From positions 1-52,874 of the IMG/VR virus record IMGVR_UViG_3300023284_000636: 52,874 nucleotides of DNA, one strand, 5' to 3'. Within the stretch, counting starts at the first letter, position 1. Each line of letters begins with the position of its first letter. The notes under the pieces were generated by a model, which worked only from the letters and a program-made list of their open reading frames with translations, was not told where the DNA came from and searched no databases. Shown in pieces: positions 14,046 to 20,863 of this stretch. Source of the stretch: a virus. The position numbers and the translations under genes are program-made.

Positions 14046-14704
14046 AGCTCGAGCAAACCTTCTACAAAAAGCCGATCTTCTATGATATGGAACAGCAAAG
14101 CCCGGAGTGGTTCCTAGAACACATTGGCCTAATCACGGCATCAAAAATGGCACTAGTCAAATCGTCTGACACTGGCCGCAAGAAATATATGCTGCAGCTG
14201 ATAGGCGAACGATTGAGTGGCCTCCCAAAAAGAGAGAGATGGACTGGTGGTAAAAGTACAGATTATGGAAATGAATATGAAGGGCAAGCCCTGGCTTGCC
14301 ATGAACTCGAACAGGGTCTCTCGATCAAGCGCGTCGGGTTTATTAAGTTTTCCCCGGATTTGGGATTCAGTCCTGATGGACTGATTGACGATGATGGCAT
14401 GGTCGAGGCGAAATCCAGATATCCTCACACTCAACTTGCGACTATACTCAGCGGACAAATGCCGCCTCAAGATAGATGGCAAGTTCAGTTCAGCCTTTGG
14501 GGTCTCGGTCTCAACTGGTGCGATTATGTGAGCTTTTGTCCTGACATTAAGACAAGCGCAAGGTATTGGTATAAAAAAATCCCTCGGGATCCCATTACCA
14601 TAACTACGATCCGGAATGAGGTTACCAGGTTTCTGAACGAGATGACGTCACTCGAGGCCTCTTTAAATGGGAGTGCAATCGCCTCCCGGGAGCTGTTGAA
14701 ATGA
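14042..14704 (+). CDS. YqaJ-type viral exonuclease
   Basis: A 220-residue 5'-3' exonuclease of the lambda exonuclease/YqaJ family. Motifs seen: P-E-W-F about residue 21, ITASKM at 31-36, GNEYEGQ at 76-82, S-P-D-G at 110-113 (Asp 112), and V-E-A-K at 121-124 (the E-x-K of the PD-(D/E)XK core). It would resect double-strand ends to give the substrate of the ERF protein. Confidence 0.93.
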   Translation: MKLEQTFYKKPIFYDMEQQSPEWFLEHIGLITASKMALVKSSDTGRKKYMLQLIGERLSGLPKRERWTGGKSTDYGNEYEGQALACHELEQGLSIKRVGFIKFSPDLGFSPDGLIDDDGMVEAKSRYPHTQLATILSGQMPPQDRWQVQFSLWGLGLNWCDYVSFCPDIKTSARYWYKKIPRDPITITTIRNEVTRFLNEMTSLEASLNGSAIASRELLK

Positions 14705-15012
14705 TAGGACATATAAATATTGATGTAGATAGGGTTAAATGGGAGAAGATTAGGAAGCTTGTGGCGATAGAACATGAACATAGCGACGGAATGAACGAAT
14801 GTTCTATTTGTGATATGCCAATGGTTGATTCCATTATCGATCATATGTCTATAGATGCTTGTTTGATTGTTAAATATTATGAGGCATTAGTTCAAGCTGT
14901 TAAGGTAATTAAGGCGTGGCATGGCGATGAAATGTTTGACATTTATTATAAAAAATCGCCAGAAATGGAACTGATTCAGAATGCATTCGATTTTTCTAAT
15001 GTCAAAAATTAA
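14701..15012 (+). CDS. hypothetical protein
   Basis: A 103-residue protein with a C-S-I-C motif about residues 34-37 and many His/Asp residues, coupled to the exonuclease gene by an ATGA overlap. Unrecognised. Confidence 0.65.
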   Translation: MIGHINIDVDRVKWEKIRKLVAIEHEHSDGMNECSICDMPMVDSIIDHMSIDACLIVKYYEALVQAVKVIKAWHGDEMFDIYYKKSPEMELIQNAFDFSNVKN

Positions 15013-15054
15013 CGTCATAGTCAGACTCGACTGGCTCATGAAGGCCAATTAGAT

Positions 15055-15477
15055 ATGATAAAACGCGGCATTGCTGTTTTAATTAAAAATGGACGAATAG
15101 AAAACTGGCAAGAAGTGAGCGGTTACATTGCTTATAAAAAAGATGGGTGGCAATTCCTCACTATAAAAAAACCGCAAACCGAAATAACCATTCAGCAGCA
15201 CAGATATTATCGCTCCATTGTTTTACAGTCCTGCCAGAAAGCTATTCACGAGTCTGGCGTTGGCATGTTTCCGATTGATGAAATTCACGACGAATTAAAA
15301 AAACGCTATGGAGTCAAAAAATTTGTTTTGGGAGGGAAATCGGAAGTAATAAAATCAATGGCGAACTATGATAAAAATGATTATTCGGTTTATTTAGAAA
15401 AAATACGTGCATGGTTGTATGATAAATTTGAGGTTGTTTTACCAAATCCAAATGAGTATGATTTAGAAAATGCTTGA
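15055..15477 (+). CDS. NinB-like recombination protein
   Basis: A 140-residue protein resembling the NinB group of phage recombination mediators: T-I-Q-Q-H-R-Y-Y-R-S-I-V in the middle, E-I-H-D-E-L-K-K-R-Y-G, then Y-L-E-K-I-R-A-W-L-Y and a C-terminal V-L-P-N-P-N-E-Y. NinB binds single-stranded DNA in lambda-like phages; the assignment is by pattern and by location in the recombination operon. Confidence 0.65.
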   Translation: MIKRGIAVLIKNGRIENWQEVSGYIAYKKDGWQFLTIKKPQTEITIQQHRYYRSIVLQSCQKAIHESGVGMFPIDEIHDELKKRYGVKKFVLGGKSEVIKSMANYDKNDYSVYLEKIRAWLYDKFEVVLPNPNEYDLENA

Positions 15478-15515
15478 AGGAGTTCTAGTAAATTGGCAAA
15501 GGAGAAAGAAACCAA

Positions 15516-15836
15516 ATGAGTGAACCAAGAGTTTTTAAAAGTTTCAACATTCATAAGGCTTACGAAAAACTGTTATGCGAAAGGCGCGACCTTCAAGTTG
15601 AAAACAAAGCCCTCAAAGAAAGGGTAGAATTTGAAGGAAATGTGAATAAACGTCTATTTGTCAAAAACGAAGTCCTCCAAGAAAGCAATAATGAACTTCT
15701 TAATCTGTTGCCCGATTCGGCTACTGACGATGATTGGGACTGGTGCTGGAATGAACTTTTTGATAATAGCCAACAAGCTGTAAAATTGGGTCGGCAAAAA
15801 GCCGAAGCTCTAAAGGAGAAAGAAAGCAATGGGTGA
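15516..15836 (+). CDS. coiled-coil hypothetical protein ending in KEKESNG
   Basis: A 106-residue protein with a strong heptad pattern (residues 20-65, many Leu/Glu/Lys), an acidic Trp-rich stretch (DDDWDWCW about 72) and the leader-encoded KEKESNG tail. It shares the phrase ENKALKE with the 16085 protein, so the two are partial paralogues. Confidence 0.65.
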   Translation: MSEPRVFKSFNIHKAYEKLLCERRDLQVENKALKERVEFEGNVNKRLFVKNEVLQESNNELLNLLPDSATDDDWDWCWNELFDNSQQAVKLGRQKAEALKEKESNG

Positions 15837-15981
15837 ACTAAGCATACTTGAGAAACTGAAGAGTTTTATTGCGGGGATTGCCTTTAAATTGTTTCTTTGG
15901 GGCAACGAAACGACTCAAGAAGTTTATTGGAATTTAATATATGAGCAGGAAGCCTTGTTAAAGGAGAAAGAAAGCAAATGA
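15829..15981 (+). CDS. small protein with hydrophobic helix, ending in KEKESK
   Basis: A 50-codon frame (MGELSILEKLK...) whose residues 12-24 form a hydrophobic segment (FIAGIAFKLFLW), possibly membrane-associated. Both ends lie in the recurring leader. Supported by the ribosome binding site and coupling only. Confidence 0.6.
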   Translation: MGELSILEKLKSFIAGIAFKLFLWGNETTQEVYWNLIYEQEALLKEKESK

Positions 15982-16088
15982 AAACTACAACTTGCAATAA
16001 TTGCGGAACAACTTCAAACACATTAACCCCGGGAAATGGTTGTCATGCTTGTTTGGCTGGTTGGATGGAGGAGAAAGAAACCAAATGA
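15978..16088 (+). CDS. minimal zinc-ribbon protein (36 aa)
   Basis: A 36-residue frame with C-N-N-C-G at residues 6-10 and C-H-A-C at 22-25, a complete four-Cys zinc ribbon in a tiny protein. It starts in one leader copy and ends (EEKETK) in the next. Overlaps both neighbours by four bases. Confidence 0.6.
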   Translation: MKTTTCNNCGTTSNTLTPGNGCHACLAGWMEEKETK

Positions 16089-16315
16089 ATTCAATGTATG
16101 GACTCGAAAGAGAAAATGCAGAGCTTAAAAAGCTTAGGGAATATCAGACTTCAATTATAATTGATTTGAACTCAGAAAACAAAGCTCTCAAAGAAAGCAG
16201 GGATGAATTATTGAGTGCTCTAAGAGTCGCAGCACAAGAAGATGATGGATATGTATTTAATGACACCATCAAAAGAGCTAAGTCCATAAAGGATAAAGAA
16301 AGCAATCACCCTTAA
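16085..16315 (+). CDS. coiled-coil hypothetical protein ending in KDKESNHP
   Basis: A 76-residue helical protein with Glu/Lys/Leu heptads and the phrase SENKALKES, related to the 15516 protein. I chose the ATG at 16085, which overlaps the preceding TGA, over upstream alternatives. Its C-terminus is encoded by a degenerate leader copy. Confidence 0.6.
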   Translation: MNSMYGLERENAELKKLREYQTSIIIDLNSENKALKESRDELLSALRVAAQEDDGYVFNDTIKRAKSIKDKESNHP

Positions 16316-16330
16316 CCAAAGGAGGCAAAA

Positions 16331-16939
16331 ATGCCAAACAAAACACTTGATCTCACAAAGATCAAACTCGGCAAGAGCGTTGTTTTACTCACATATTTGG
16401 ACTTCGTTATTGCTGGCGATGATATCTATGAAAAGGAAGTGACTGAGAAATGCAAGGCGCCGCCGACGGCCGACTTCAAGGCAGCGATCAGGAAGATAAA
16501 AGACTATGTTTACAAACTGCATCCCCTCGAAGCGAAGAAGGTTGAATCTCTCGATGTCACCCAGATCATAATCAAACCAGAGGACGACGGCATGGGGATC
16601 ACCCTCTCGGTGACCGTCCAGTTTAAGGATGTCAGTCGACCATCTAATTTTAACACGCCTTACGCATCGACTCTGGATAACTCGAATCCACTCCCGGATG
16701 CTGTAGTAGAAATCATCGATGTCATAAAAGACCAGGCGAAGCAATATAGCGAAGGCCGCTATGAGCAGGCGAGTTTGGAATTGGACAACATCAAGAATCC
16801 TAACGAGGAAACGAAGACGGAGAATGCAAACGACGCCCCAGAGAAACAGAAACGCGGTCGATCTACCAACTCCATGAAGAAAGCTCGTGAGGAAGCTGAG
16901 CAAGCTGAGGCTGAGGAAGCAGAAACAGCTGAAGCCTAA
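16331..16939 (+). CDS. hypothetical protein with acidic tail, candidate ssDNA-binding protein
   Basis: A 202-residue protein: residues 1-140 are mixed alpha/beta (a strand V-T-Q-I-I-I-K and L-S-V-T-V-Q-F-K suggest a beta sheet), and residues 145-202 are a disordered charged tail ending in repeats of E-A-E. Ordered domain plus acidic tail, beside annealing and exonuclease genes, is reminiscent of SSB-like proteins, but no OB-fold signature is visible and the tail lacks the usual final Phe. AAAGGAGGCAAAA precedes the start. Confidence 0.55.
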   Translation: MPNKTLDLTKIKLGKSVVLLTYLDFVIAGDDIYEKEVTEKCKAPPTADFKAAIRKIKDYVYKLHPLEAKKVESLDVTQIIIKPEDDGMGITLSVTVQFKDVSRPSNFNTPYASTLDNSNPLPDAVVEIIDVIKDQAKQYSEGRYEQASLELDNIKNPNEETKTENANDAPEKQKRGRSTNSMKKAREEAEQAEAEEAETAEA

Positions 16940-16968
16940 ATAAAATTAAAATATAAGGAGGATTTATT

Positions 16969-17127
16969 ATGGGAACTTCAGTATCGGAAGGTAAATACAG
17001 ATCATTTGAATTAGCATCTGCAATACGCGCAAATTCTAATTGTAGAGTTGAACCTTTGATCGAAGATGCCAAAGTTATTTATCAATATATTTTTGAAAAT
17101 ACCAAAGAACCGGATCAAAATAAATGA
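16969..17127 (+). CDS. hypothetical small protein (52 aa)
   Basis: A 52-codon frame with a strong AAGGAGG (16955-16961), ending in an ATGA overlap with the NinG-like gene. Helical, slightly acidic, unrecognised. Confidence 0.6.
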   Translation: MGTSVSEGKYRSFELASAIRANSNCRVEPLIEDAKVIYQYIFENTKEPDQNK

Positions 17128-17612
17128 ATGATCTCGACAAAGCATTGGACGAAGTCTTCAGTCTCTGGATCCGTTGCAGGGGCTCATGGCAATGTATGAC
17201 GTGTCCGAATACTTTCAATCCACCGAAAACGATGCGAGAATTTCCAAGTCCATCGAGTGGAAATTCTGTCAAGTTGCATTGTTCACATTTTTGGGGTAAA
17301 GGATCAAGTGGATTCTGGACGAGGTGGGATGATCGCTGTGCAGAGTCTCTCTGTTTTCTATGTCATCAAATTTGGGAGAAAATGAAGGCTCCGGGTCAAT
17401 CGTATTATGAATATAAGAAGAAGGATCTCGGTGATCATCTCTTTGAATATATGGATTGGCTCTCGAAGCGTATAGATCCCATGCACGCCCAAGTCAAGGA
17501 GTTTAGGCTGTTTGAGCTAATCTCTAACATAGGATCCCGGGGTTATCCGATTGACTGGCTGTTTACAAGGTATGGCTATTTAATAAAAGGACTACCAGGA
17601 GGAACAAAATGA
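17124..17612 (+). CDS. NinG/Rap-like recombination protein
   Basis: A 162-residue zinc-binding protein of the lambda NinG (Rap) type: L-D-K-A-L-D-E-V-F-S-L-W-I-R at the start, C-M-T-C about 24-27, H-C-S-H-F-W-G-K-G-S, T-R-W-D-D, and C-F-L-C-H-Q. NinG proteins cut or bind recombination junctions. It adds to the RuvC-like and YqaJ activities in this operon. Confidence 0.85.
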   Translation: MNDLDKALDEVFSLWIRCRGSWQCMTCPNTFNPPKTMREFPSPSSGNSVKLHCSHFWGKGSSGFWTRWDDRCAESLCFLCHQIWEKMKAPGQSYYEYKKKDLGDHLFEYMDWLSKRIDPMHAQVKEFRLFELISNIGSRGYPIDWLFTRYGYLIKGLPGGTK

Positions 17613-17824
17613 CACCACAACCGACACCTTTCGAGCTGGTCGTCGAAGCATTACTCGATGATGGCCACGATATACACTTCAAAAAGGAGGATGGGACGAT
17701 CTTCATGAAGCTGAACAGTGAGGAGATTGTCGCTGTCAGCGGCGTGACCCTTGAACAGATCGGACAGTTGGCGATCAGTTCAGCGTTATCTCTTGGGTTC
17801 AAACGAATAGACGGGGGAACATAG
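17609..17824 (+). CDS. hypothetical protein
   Basis: A 71-residue acidic protein coupled by overlaps to the NinG-like gene before it and the RuvC-like gene after it (the TAG ends on the G of the next GTG). Unrecognised. Confidence 0.6.
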   Translation: MTPQPTPFELVVEALLDDGHDIHFKKEDGTIFMKLNSEEIVAVSGVTLEQIGQLAISSALSLGFKRIDGGT

Positions 17825-18291
17825 TGAGACGCGTCCTGGCTCTCGACCTGGGAACAAAATGTGGATTTGCAACCAATGCCATTGCTGTCAATAATAGCGG
17901 AACTAAAATCTTTGACGGCGAGATTTCCGGATGGCGTTATCTTGCATTCAAGCAATGGCTTGACGTGGAACTCGAGAGACTCAGAATCGATCATATCATA
18001 TATGAGGAGACCTTCAGTAAGGGTGCTTATGCTGCACGCGTGCTTCATGGATTTCTGGCTATACTACAATTCACTCACGCCCAAAGATACCCGTACGAGC
18101 ACACCAGAATCACGATATCCAAAGTCTATGCCTCCAGTTTAAAGAAGTTCGCGACTGGAAACGGTAGAGCCACAAAGGACGATATGATTCAAGAATATAT
18201 AAAACGCTTTTCATACGCGCCAGTCGACGACAATGAGGGTGATGCACTGTGGCTGTTGGAATATTCAAAACAGAACGGAAGGACAGAATGA
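17824..18291 (+). CDS. RuvC-like Holliday junction resolvase
   Basis: A 155-residue RNase H-fold resolvase starting with GTG. Catalytic acids are visible: Asp 8 in LALDLGTKCGFA, Glu 61/62 in IIYEETF, and Asp 135/136 and 140 in PVDDNEGDALWL. Size and motif spacing fit phage RuvC-like enzymes that resolve branched DNA before packaging. Confidence 0.9.
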   Translation: MRRVLALDLGTKCGFATNAIAVNNSGTKIFDGEISGWRYLAFKQWLDVELERLRIDHIIYEETFSKGAYAARVLHGFLAILQFTHAQRYPYEHTRITISKVYASSLKKFATGNGRATKDDMIQEYIKRFSYAPVDDNEGDALWLLEYSKQNGRTE

Positions 18292-18557
18292 TCAAGACGA
18301 CACTAACGGTTAGGTGTGTACTGGGACACGAGCAGGAAATTGAAGACGACGACGGGGCGATCAGGCTCCAAGGATACACACGCTGTAGTGAGTCCGGATG
18401 CAAGCGGAACGCCTTTACTGTAAACGTGAGAACGGAAGATGATGGACAGCAGGATCTTAAGGCCTGGCGTGTAAAGATTCCAGATAAGACAATCGATGAT
18501 ATGAAACATCTGGATGCCCCAGCTGTCTGTCCTCACTGTGGAGAATCTCTCGAATAA
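18288..18557 (+). CDS. hypothetical protein with zinc ribbon
   Basis: An 89-residue protein with Cys residues at the start (C-V-L-G-H), C-S-E-S-G-C in the middle and C-P-H-C-G-E at the end, so probably a zinc-bound beta structure. I chose the ATG that overlaps the RuvC-like stop. Confidence 0.65.
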   Translation: MIKTTLTVRCVLGHEQEIEDDDGAIRLQGYTRCSESGCKRNAFTVNVRTEDDGQQDLKAWRVKIPDKTIDDMKHLDAPAVCPHCGESLE

Positions 18558-18566
18558 GGAGGTAAT

Positions 18567-18800
18567 ATGAGTAAACCAGCATTTCCTCAGAGCGTCTCTG
18601 ATATTTCCATTGTGCCAAATGATTGTGAAGGCATGTCTCTGCTTGAATACTATGCAGGACAAGCATTAAATGGATTATGGGCTTCTTGTGCACATGAAAA
18701 ATCTGATTGTCCGACACACTGTGATTTTGATATTTTTGCAAAAGCTTGTTTCGATCAAGCCGAAGCTATGATAAAAGAAGCAGAAAAAAGGAGCATATAA
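18567..18800 (+). CDS. conserved phage protein (GMSLLEYYAGQAL type)
   Basis: A 77-residue protein matching a common phage family of unknown function: S-K-P-A-F-P-Q at the start, G-M-S-L-L-E-Y-Y-A-G-Q-A-L-N-G-L in the centre, and a C-terminal A-E-A-M-I helix. AAGGAGGTAAT precedes the start. Confidence 0.75.
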   Translation: MSKPAFPQSVSDISIVPNDCEGMSLLEYYAGQALNGLWASCAHEKSDCPTHCDFDIFAKACFDQAEAMIKEAEKRSI

Positions 18801-19591
18801 TGATCAAAGCATTGAGAGGCAAGAAGGTCGAGAACATTCTGTTCTTCGACATTGAGACGGTTCCACTCTGGGAGGATTGGACAGAAATGCCAGAAGAGAT
18901 TTATGAATGTTGGTGGAACCGGGTGAAGTGGAAGATGGACTCTGGCAACTGGTATAATATATATGAAGATGAAGCGGAAGAAGCGTTCAAGAATGAACAG
19001 TGGGAGAAAATCGGAACCATGGCAGAGTTCGCTCGGGTCGCCTGTATTGCGCAAGGTTACCTAAGAGGAAATAAGCCGACGATTGGCTCTAATTGTATCG
19101 TGGACGAAAAAGAGATGCTTATGAACTTTAAGGGAATCTTGGATCATAACCCAAATGGTGCTGCGGATATCCTCTGCACTCACACCGGGAACTCGTTCGA
19201 CATTCCATTCCTGGCGGCGAGAATGATAATTCATGGGATTCCGATCCCGGCACAGCTGGACGTAATTGGCGTCAAGCCCTGGTTTATTCCACACATTGAC
19301 ACAATGGAATTATGGCCGGCCAGCAAGTTCGTTTCCATGAGAACCCTCGCGCTGGCCATGGGTCTTCCGGATCCGAAGGGTGACATAAGTGGTGCTGACG
19401 TAGCTGAGGCGTTTGCAGCCAAGAAGTATGGCGAGATCGAGAGGTATGCCGAGGGAGACGTCCTGACCCTCATGAATATATTCAGAAACTTCAGAAACGA
19501 GAAGCCGGTAAAGGATCCACCAGATGAGTGTCCTGTCATGGAAGAAGTTGATTGTCCAGACGAAATCCACTCGATAGCGCCGGTCGCGTGA
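18800..19591 (+). CDS. DEDDy 3'-5' exonuclease (PolB-like proofreading domain)
   Basis: A 263-residue stand-alone 3'-5' exonuclease of the predicted PolB-like type. ExoI F-F-D-I-E-T (Asp 17, Glu 19), ExoII HTGNSFDIPFLAARM (Asp 134), H-I-D-T-M-E-L-W, and ExoIII R-Y-A-E-G-D-V (Tyr 216, Asp 220). No polymerase is encoded in the window, so it may trim recombination intermediates. The ATG overlaps the preceding TAA and follows AAAGGAG. Confidence 0.9.
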   Translation: MIKALRGKKVENILFFDIETVPLWEDWTEMPEEIYECWWNRVKWKMDSGNWYNIYEDEAEEAFKNEQWEKIGTMAEFARVACIAQGYLRGNKPTIGSNCIVDEKEMLMNFKGILDHNPNGAADILCTHTGNSFDIPFLAARMIIHGIPIPAQLDVIGVKPWFIPHIDTMELWPASKFVSMRTLALAMGLPDPKGDISGADVAEAFAAKKYGEIERYAEGDVLTLMNIFRNFRNEKPVKDPPDECPVMEEVDCPDEIHSIAPVA

Positions 19592-19740
19592 TACATATCG
19601 ATTTGTTTAGCGGGATTGGGCTTTTCTCCTGTGCTGCGGATCACGTCTGGGACATTGAACACATATTTTGCGAAATCGAAGATTGGCCGTATAGATTTTT
19701 AAAACAGGAATATCCGAATGCGAGAATCGTTATTTATTGA
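19588..19740 (+). pseudogene. truncated C5-cytosine methyltransferase (motif I-II remnant)
   Basis: A 50-codon frame (GTG start overlapping the previous TGA) that reads the N-terminus of a phage cytosine-C5 methylase: IDLFSGIG (motif I) and E-I-E-D-W-P-Y-R-F-L-K-Q-E-Y-P-N-A, then stops. The catalytic P-C motif and target recognition regions are missing. The missing part is not found in other frames here, so this is a deletion remnant rather than a simple frameshift. Confidence 0.75.
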
Positions 19741-19753
19741 AAAAAATATTAAA

Positions 19754-19966
19754 ATGAAAACAATTTCATTGTGGCAACCGTGGGCTTCTGCTGTTGCAGT
19801 TGGTTCAAAAACAATCGAAACAAGACATTGGCCGACTAATTATTTAATCGCCTGTGAAAAAACAAACCGCAAATGCTATAGTCTAGAGATAGATGAACAT
19901 TACGTCGATGTTAGTGTGAAGCGGTGGGAAAATTATACTGGAAATAAGGCGATATTGGATGTCTAA
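19754..19966 (+). CDS. chimeric ASCH-domain/DNA methylase C-terminus fragment
   Basis: A 70-residue frame. Residues 1-28 match the start of ASCH-domain proteins (ISLWQPWASAVAVGSKTIETR), but residues 30-70 match the C-terminus of N6/N4 DNA methylases (A-C-E-K-T-N-R-K-C-Y-S-L-E-I-D, then Y-V-D-V, W-E-N-Y-T-G). It looks like an in-frame deletion that joined two genes. Whether it is functional is unknown. Confidence 0.7.
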   Translation: MKTISLWQPWASAVAVGSKTIETRHWPTNYLIACEKTNRKCYSLEIDEHYVDVSVKRWENYTGNKAILDV

Positions 19967-20537
19967 AGCAATCACCAAAAGACCTAAACAAAAGGTCACA
20001 TTTAAAAGCTCGAATTACCAGATTGTTAAGCGGATCAGTGAAGTTATCGACTTTCTTCTTGATGGATTAACTAAGCACGAAATTGTTCGATACGCATCGG
20101 AGAAATGGCGGGTCGGTGAAAGGCAAACTGAAACCTATCTCGCCCGGGCCAATGTCAAGATTGAGGAGATTGCAACCAAAGCCCAGGAAGGGGCATTCGA
20201 CAAAATACGGGCACGCCTCGAGCGACAATATCGGAGGGCAGTTCAAGCAGGAGATGGTCAACTCGCTAGGCTTCTAATTTTGGATATGCGGAGATTATAT
20301 GCACTTGATAAGGCACCTAAAGCTCCTATTGATGAAGATGGGAACGCGGTCCCTCCAGAACTCAAACAAACGATCAATGTCCTAGCCATATTGAACCGGG
20401 AAGCACCCGAGGCCTTCAACAAGTTCGTTGAGGTGACGACAGTCCCTAGGACAAACGGCAAGACAAAGAAGAGGCGACTCCCAGCGAAAACAAAAACTAA
20501 GATTAGAAAACAAAAAAATGGTACAGAAAAACATTAA
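19959..20537 (+). CDS. probable terminase small subunit (HTH protein)
   Basis: A 192-residue basic protein. Residues 20-60 hold a helix-turn-helix typical of small terminases (F-L-L-D-G-L-T-K-H-E-I-V, then WRVGERQTETYLARA), then a long helical region and a Lys/Arg-rich tail. It lies about 4.4 kb before the large terminase, with methylase genes between, probably acquired by insertion. Confidence 0.65.
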   Translation: MSKAITKRPKQKVTFKSSNYQIVKRISEVIDFLLDGLTKHEIVRYASEKWRVGERQTETYLARANVKIEEIATKAQEGAFDKIRARLERQYRRAVQAGDGQLARLLILDMRRLYALDKAPKAPIDEDGNAVPPELKQTINVLAILNREAPEAFNKFVEVTTVPRTNGKTKKRRLPAKTKTKIRKQKNGTEKH

Positions 20538-20697
20538 TTCGTTTATAGTAAAGCGGTGTCCTAAATGTAAGCGAGCTTGGGAAAAAGGTGCTGGGGGCAA
20601 GGATCGTCATTATGGCACTGATTGGCCGATGATTTCAAAACTACAAGAGAAGGTTTGTTTAACCTGCAGGACAAAGGAGGTGATTTCAGTAAGGTGA
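20518..20697 (+). CDS. small zinc-ribbon protein (59 aa)
   Basis: A 59-codon frame with C-P-K-C (residues 14-17) and C-L-T-C near the end. It overlaps the end of the terminase-like gene and the GTG of the methylase. The ribosome binding site is weak, so translation by coupling is likely. Confidence 0.55.
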   Translation: MVQKNINSFIVKRCPKCKRAWEKGAGGKDRHYGTDWPMISKLQEKVCLTCRTKEVISVR

Positions 20698-20774
20698 TTC
20701 AAGCAAATGCGCTTAACATTCCATTAAAAGACGAATCTGTGCAAACAGTAATTACGAGTCCTCCTTACTGGTAG
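20694..20774 (+). pseudogene. N-terminal fragment of SPPYW DNA methyltransferase, interrupted
   Basis: GTG at 20694 follows AAAGGAGGTGA and reads 26 residues ending in ITSPPYW, the catalytic motif IV, then TAG at 20772. The natural continuation GLRDYGTATW resumes at 20780 in another frame. Eight extra bases (20772-20779, TAGCGTGC) therefore split the gene just after its catalytic motif. Confidence 0.8.
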
Positions 20775-20863
20775 CGTGCGGCCTCAGAGATTACGGCACA
20801 GCAACATGGGAAGGCGGAAAGAATGGGTGTGATCATATTGATGAAGATGCTCTTGCTGAACGT

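Larger units (their letters stand above)
15498..16306 (+). repeat. recurring RBS leader/C-terminal tail module, plus-strand cluster
   Basis: Four functional copies give the starts at 15516, 15829, 15978 and 16085. A fifth, degenerate copy (16286-16306) still encodes the KDKESN tail but is not followed by a start. Two subtypes exist, GCAAATGA and ACCAAATGA. Each junction codes the Lys/Glu-rich end of the previous protein while providing the ribosome binding site of the next. Confidence 0.8.

Noticed and set aside
16385-16903. Minus-strand 172-codon open frame
   Set aside because: Opposite the 16331 gene, whose start has AAAGGAGGC; no domain or ribosome binding site on the minus strand.
20760-20790. 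Recoded TAG stop codon (alternative genetic code)
   Set aside because: TAG ends normal genes elsewhere (for example at 503 and 17824), and the reading frame also changes here, which recoding would not explain.
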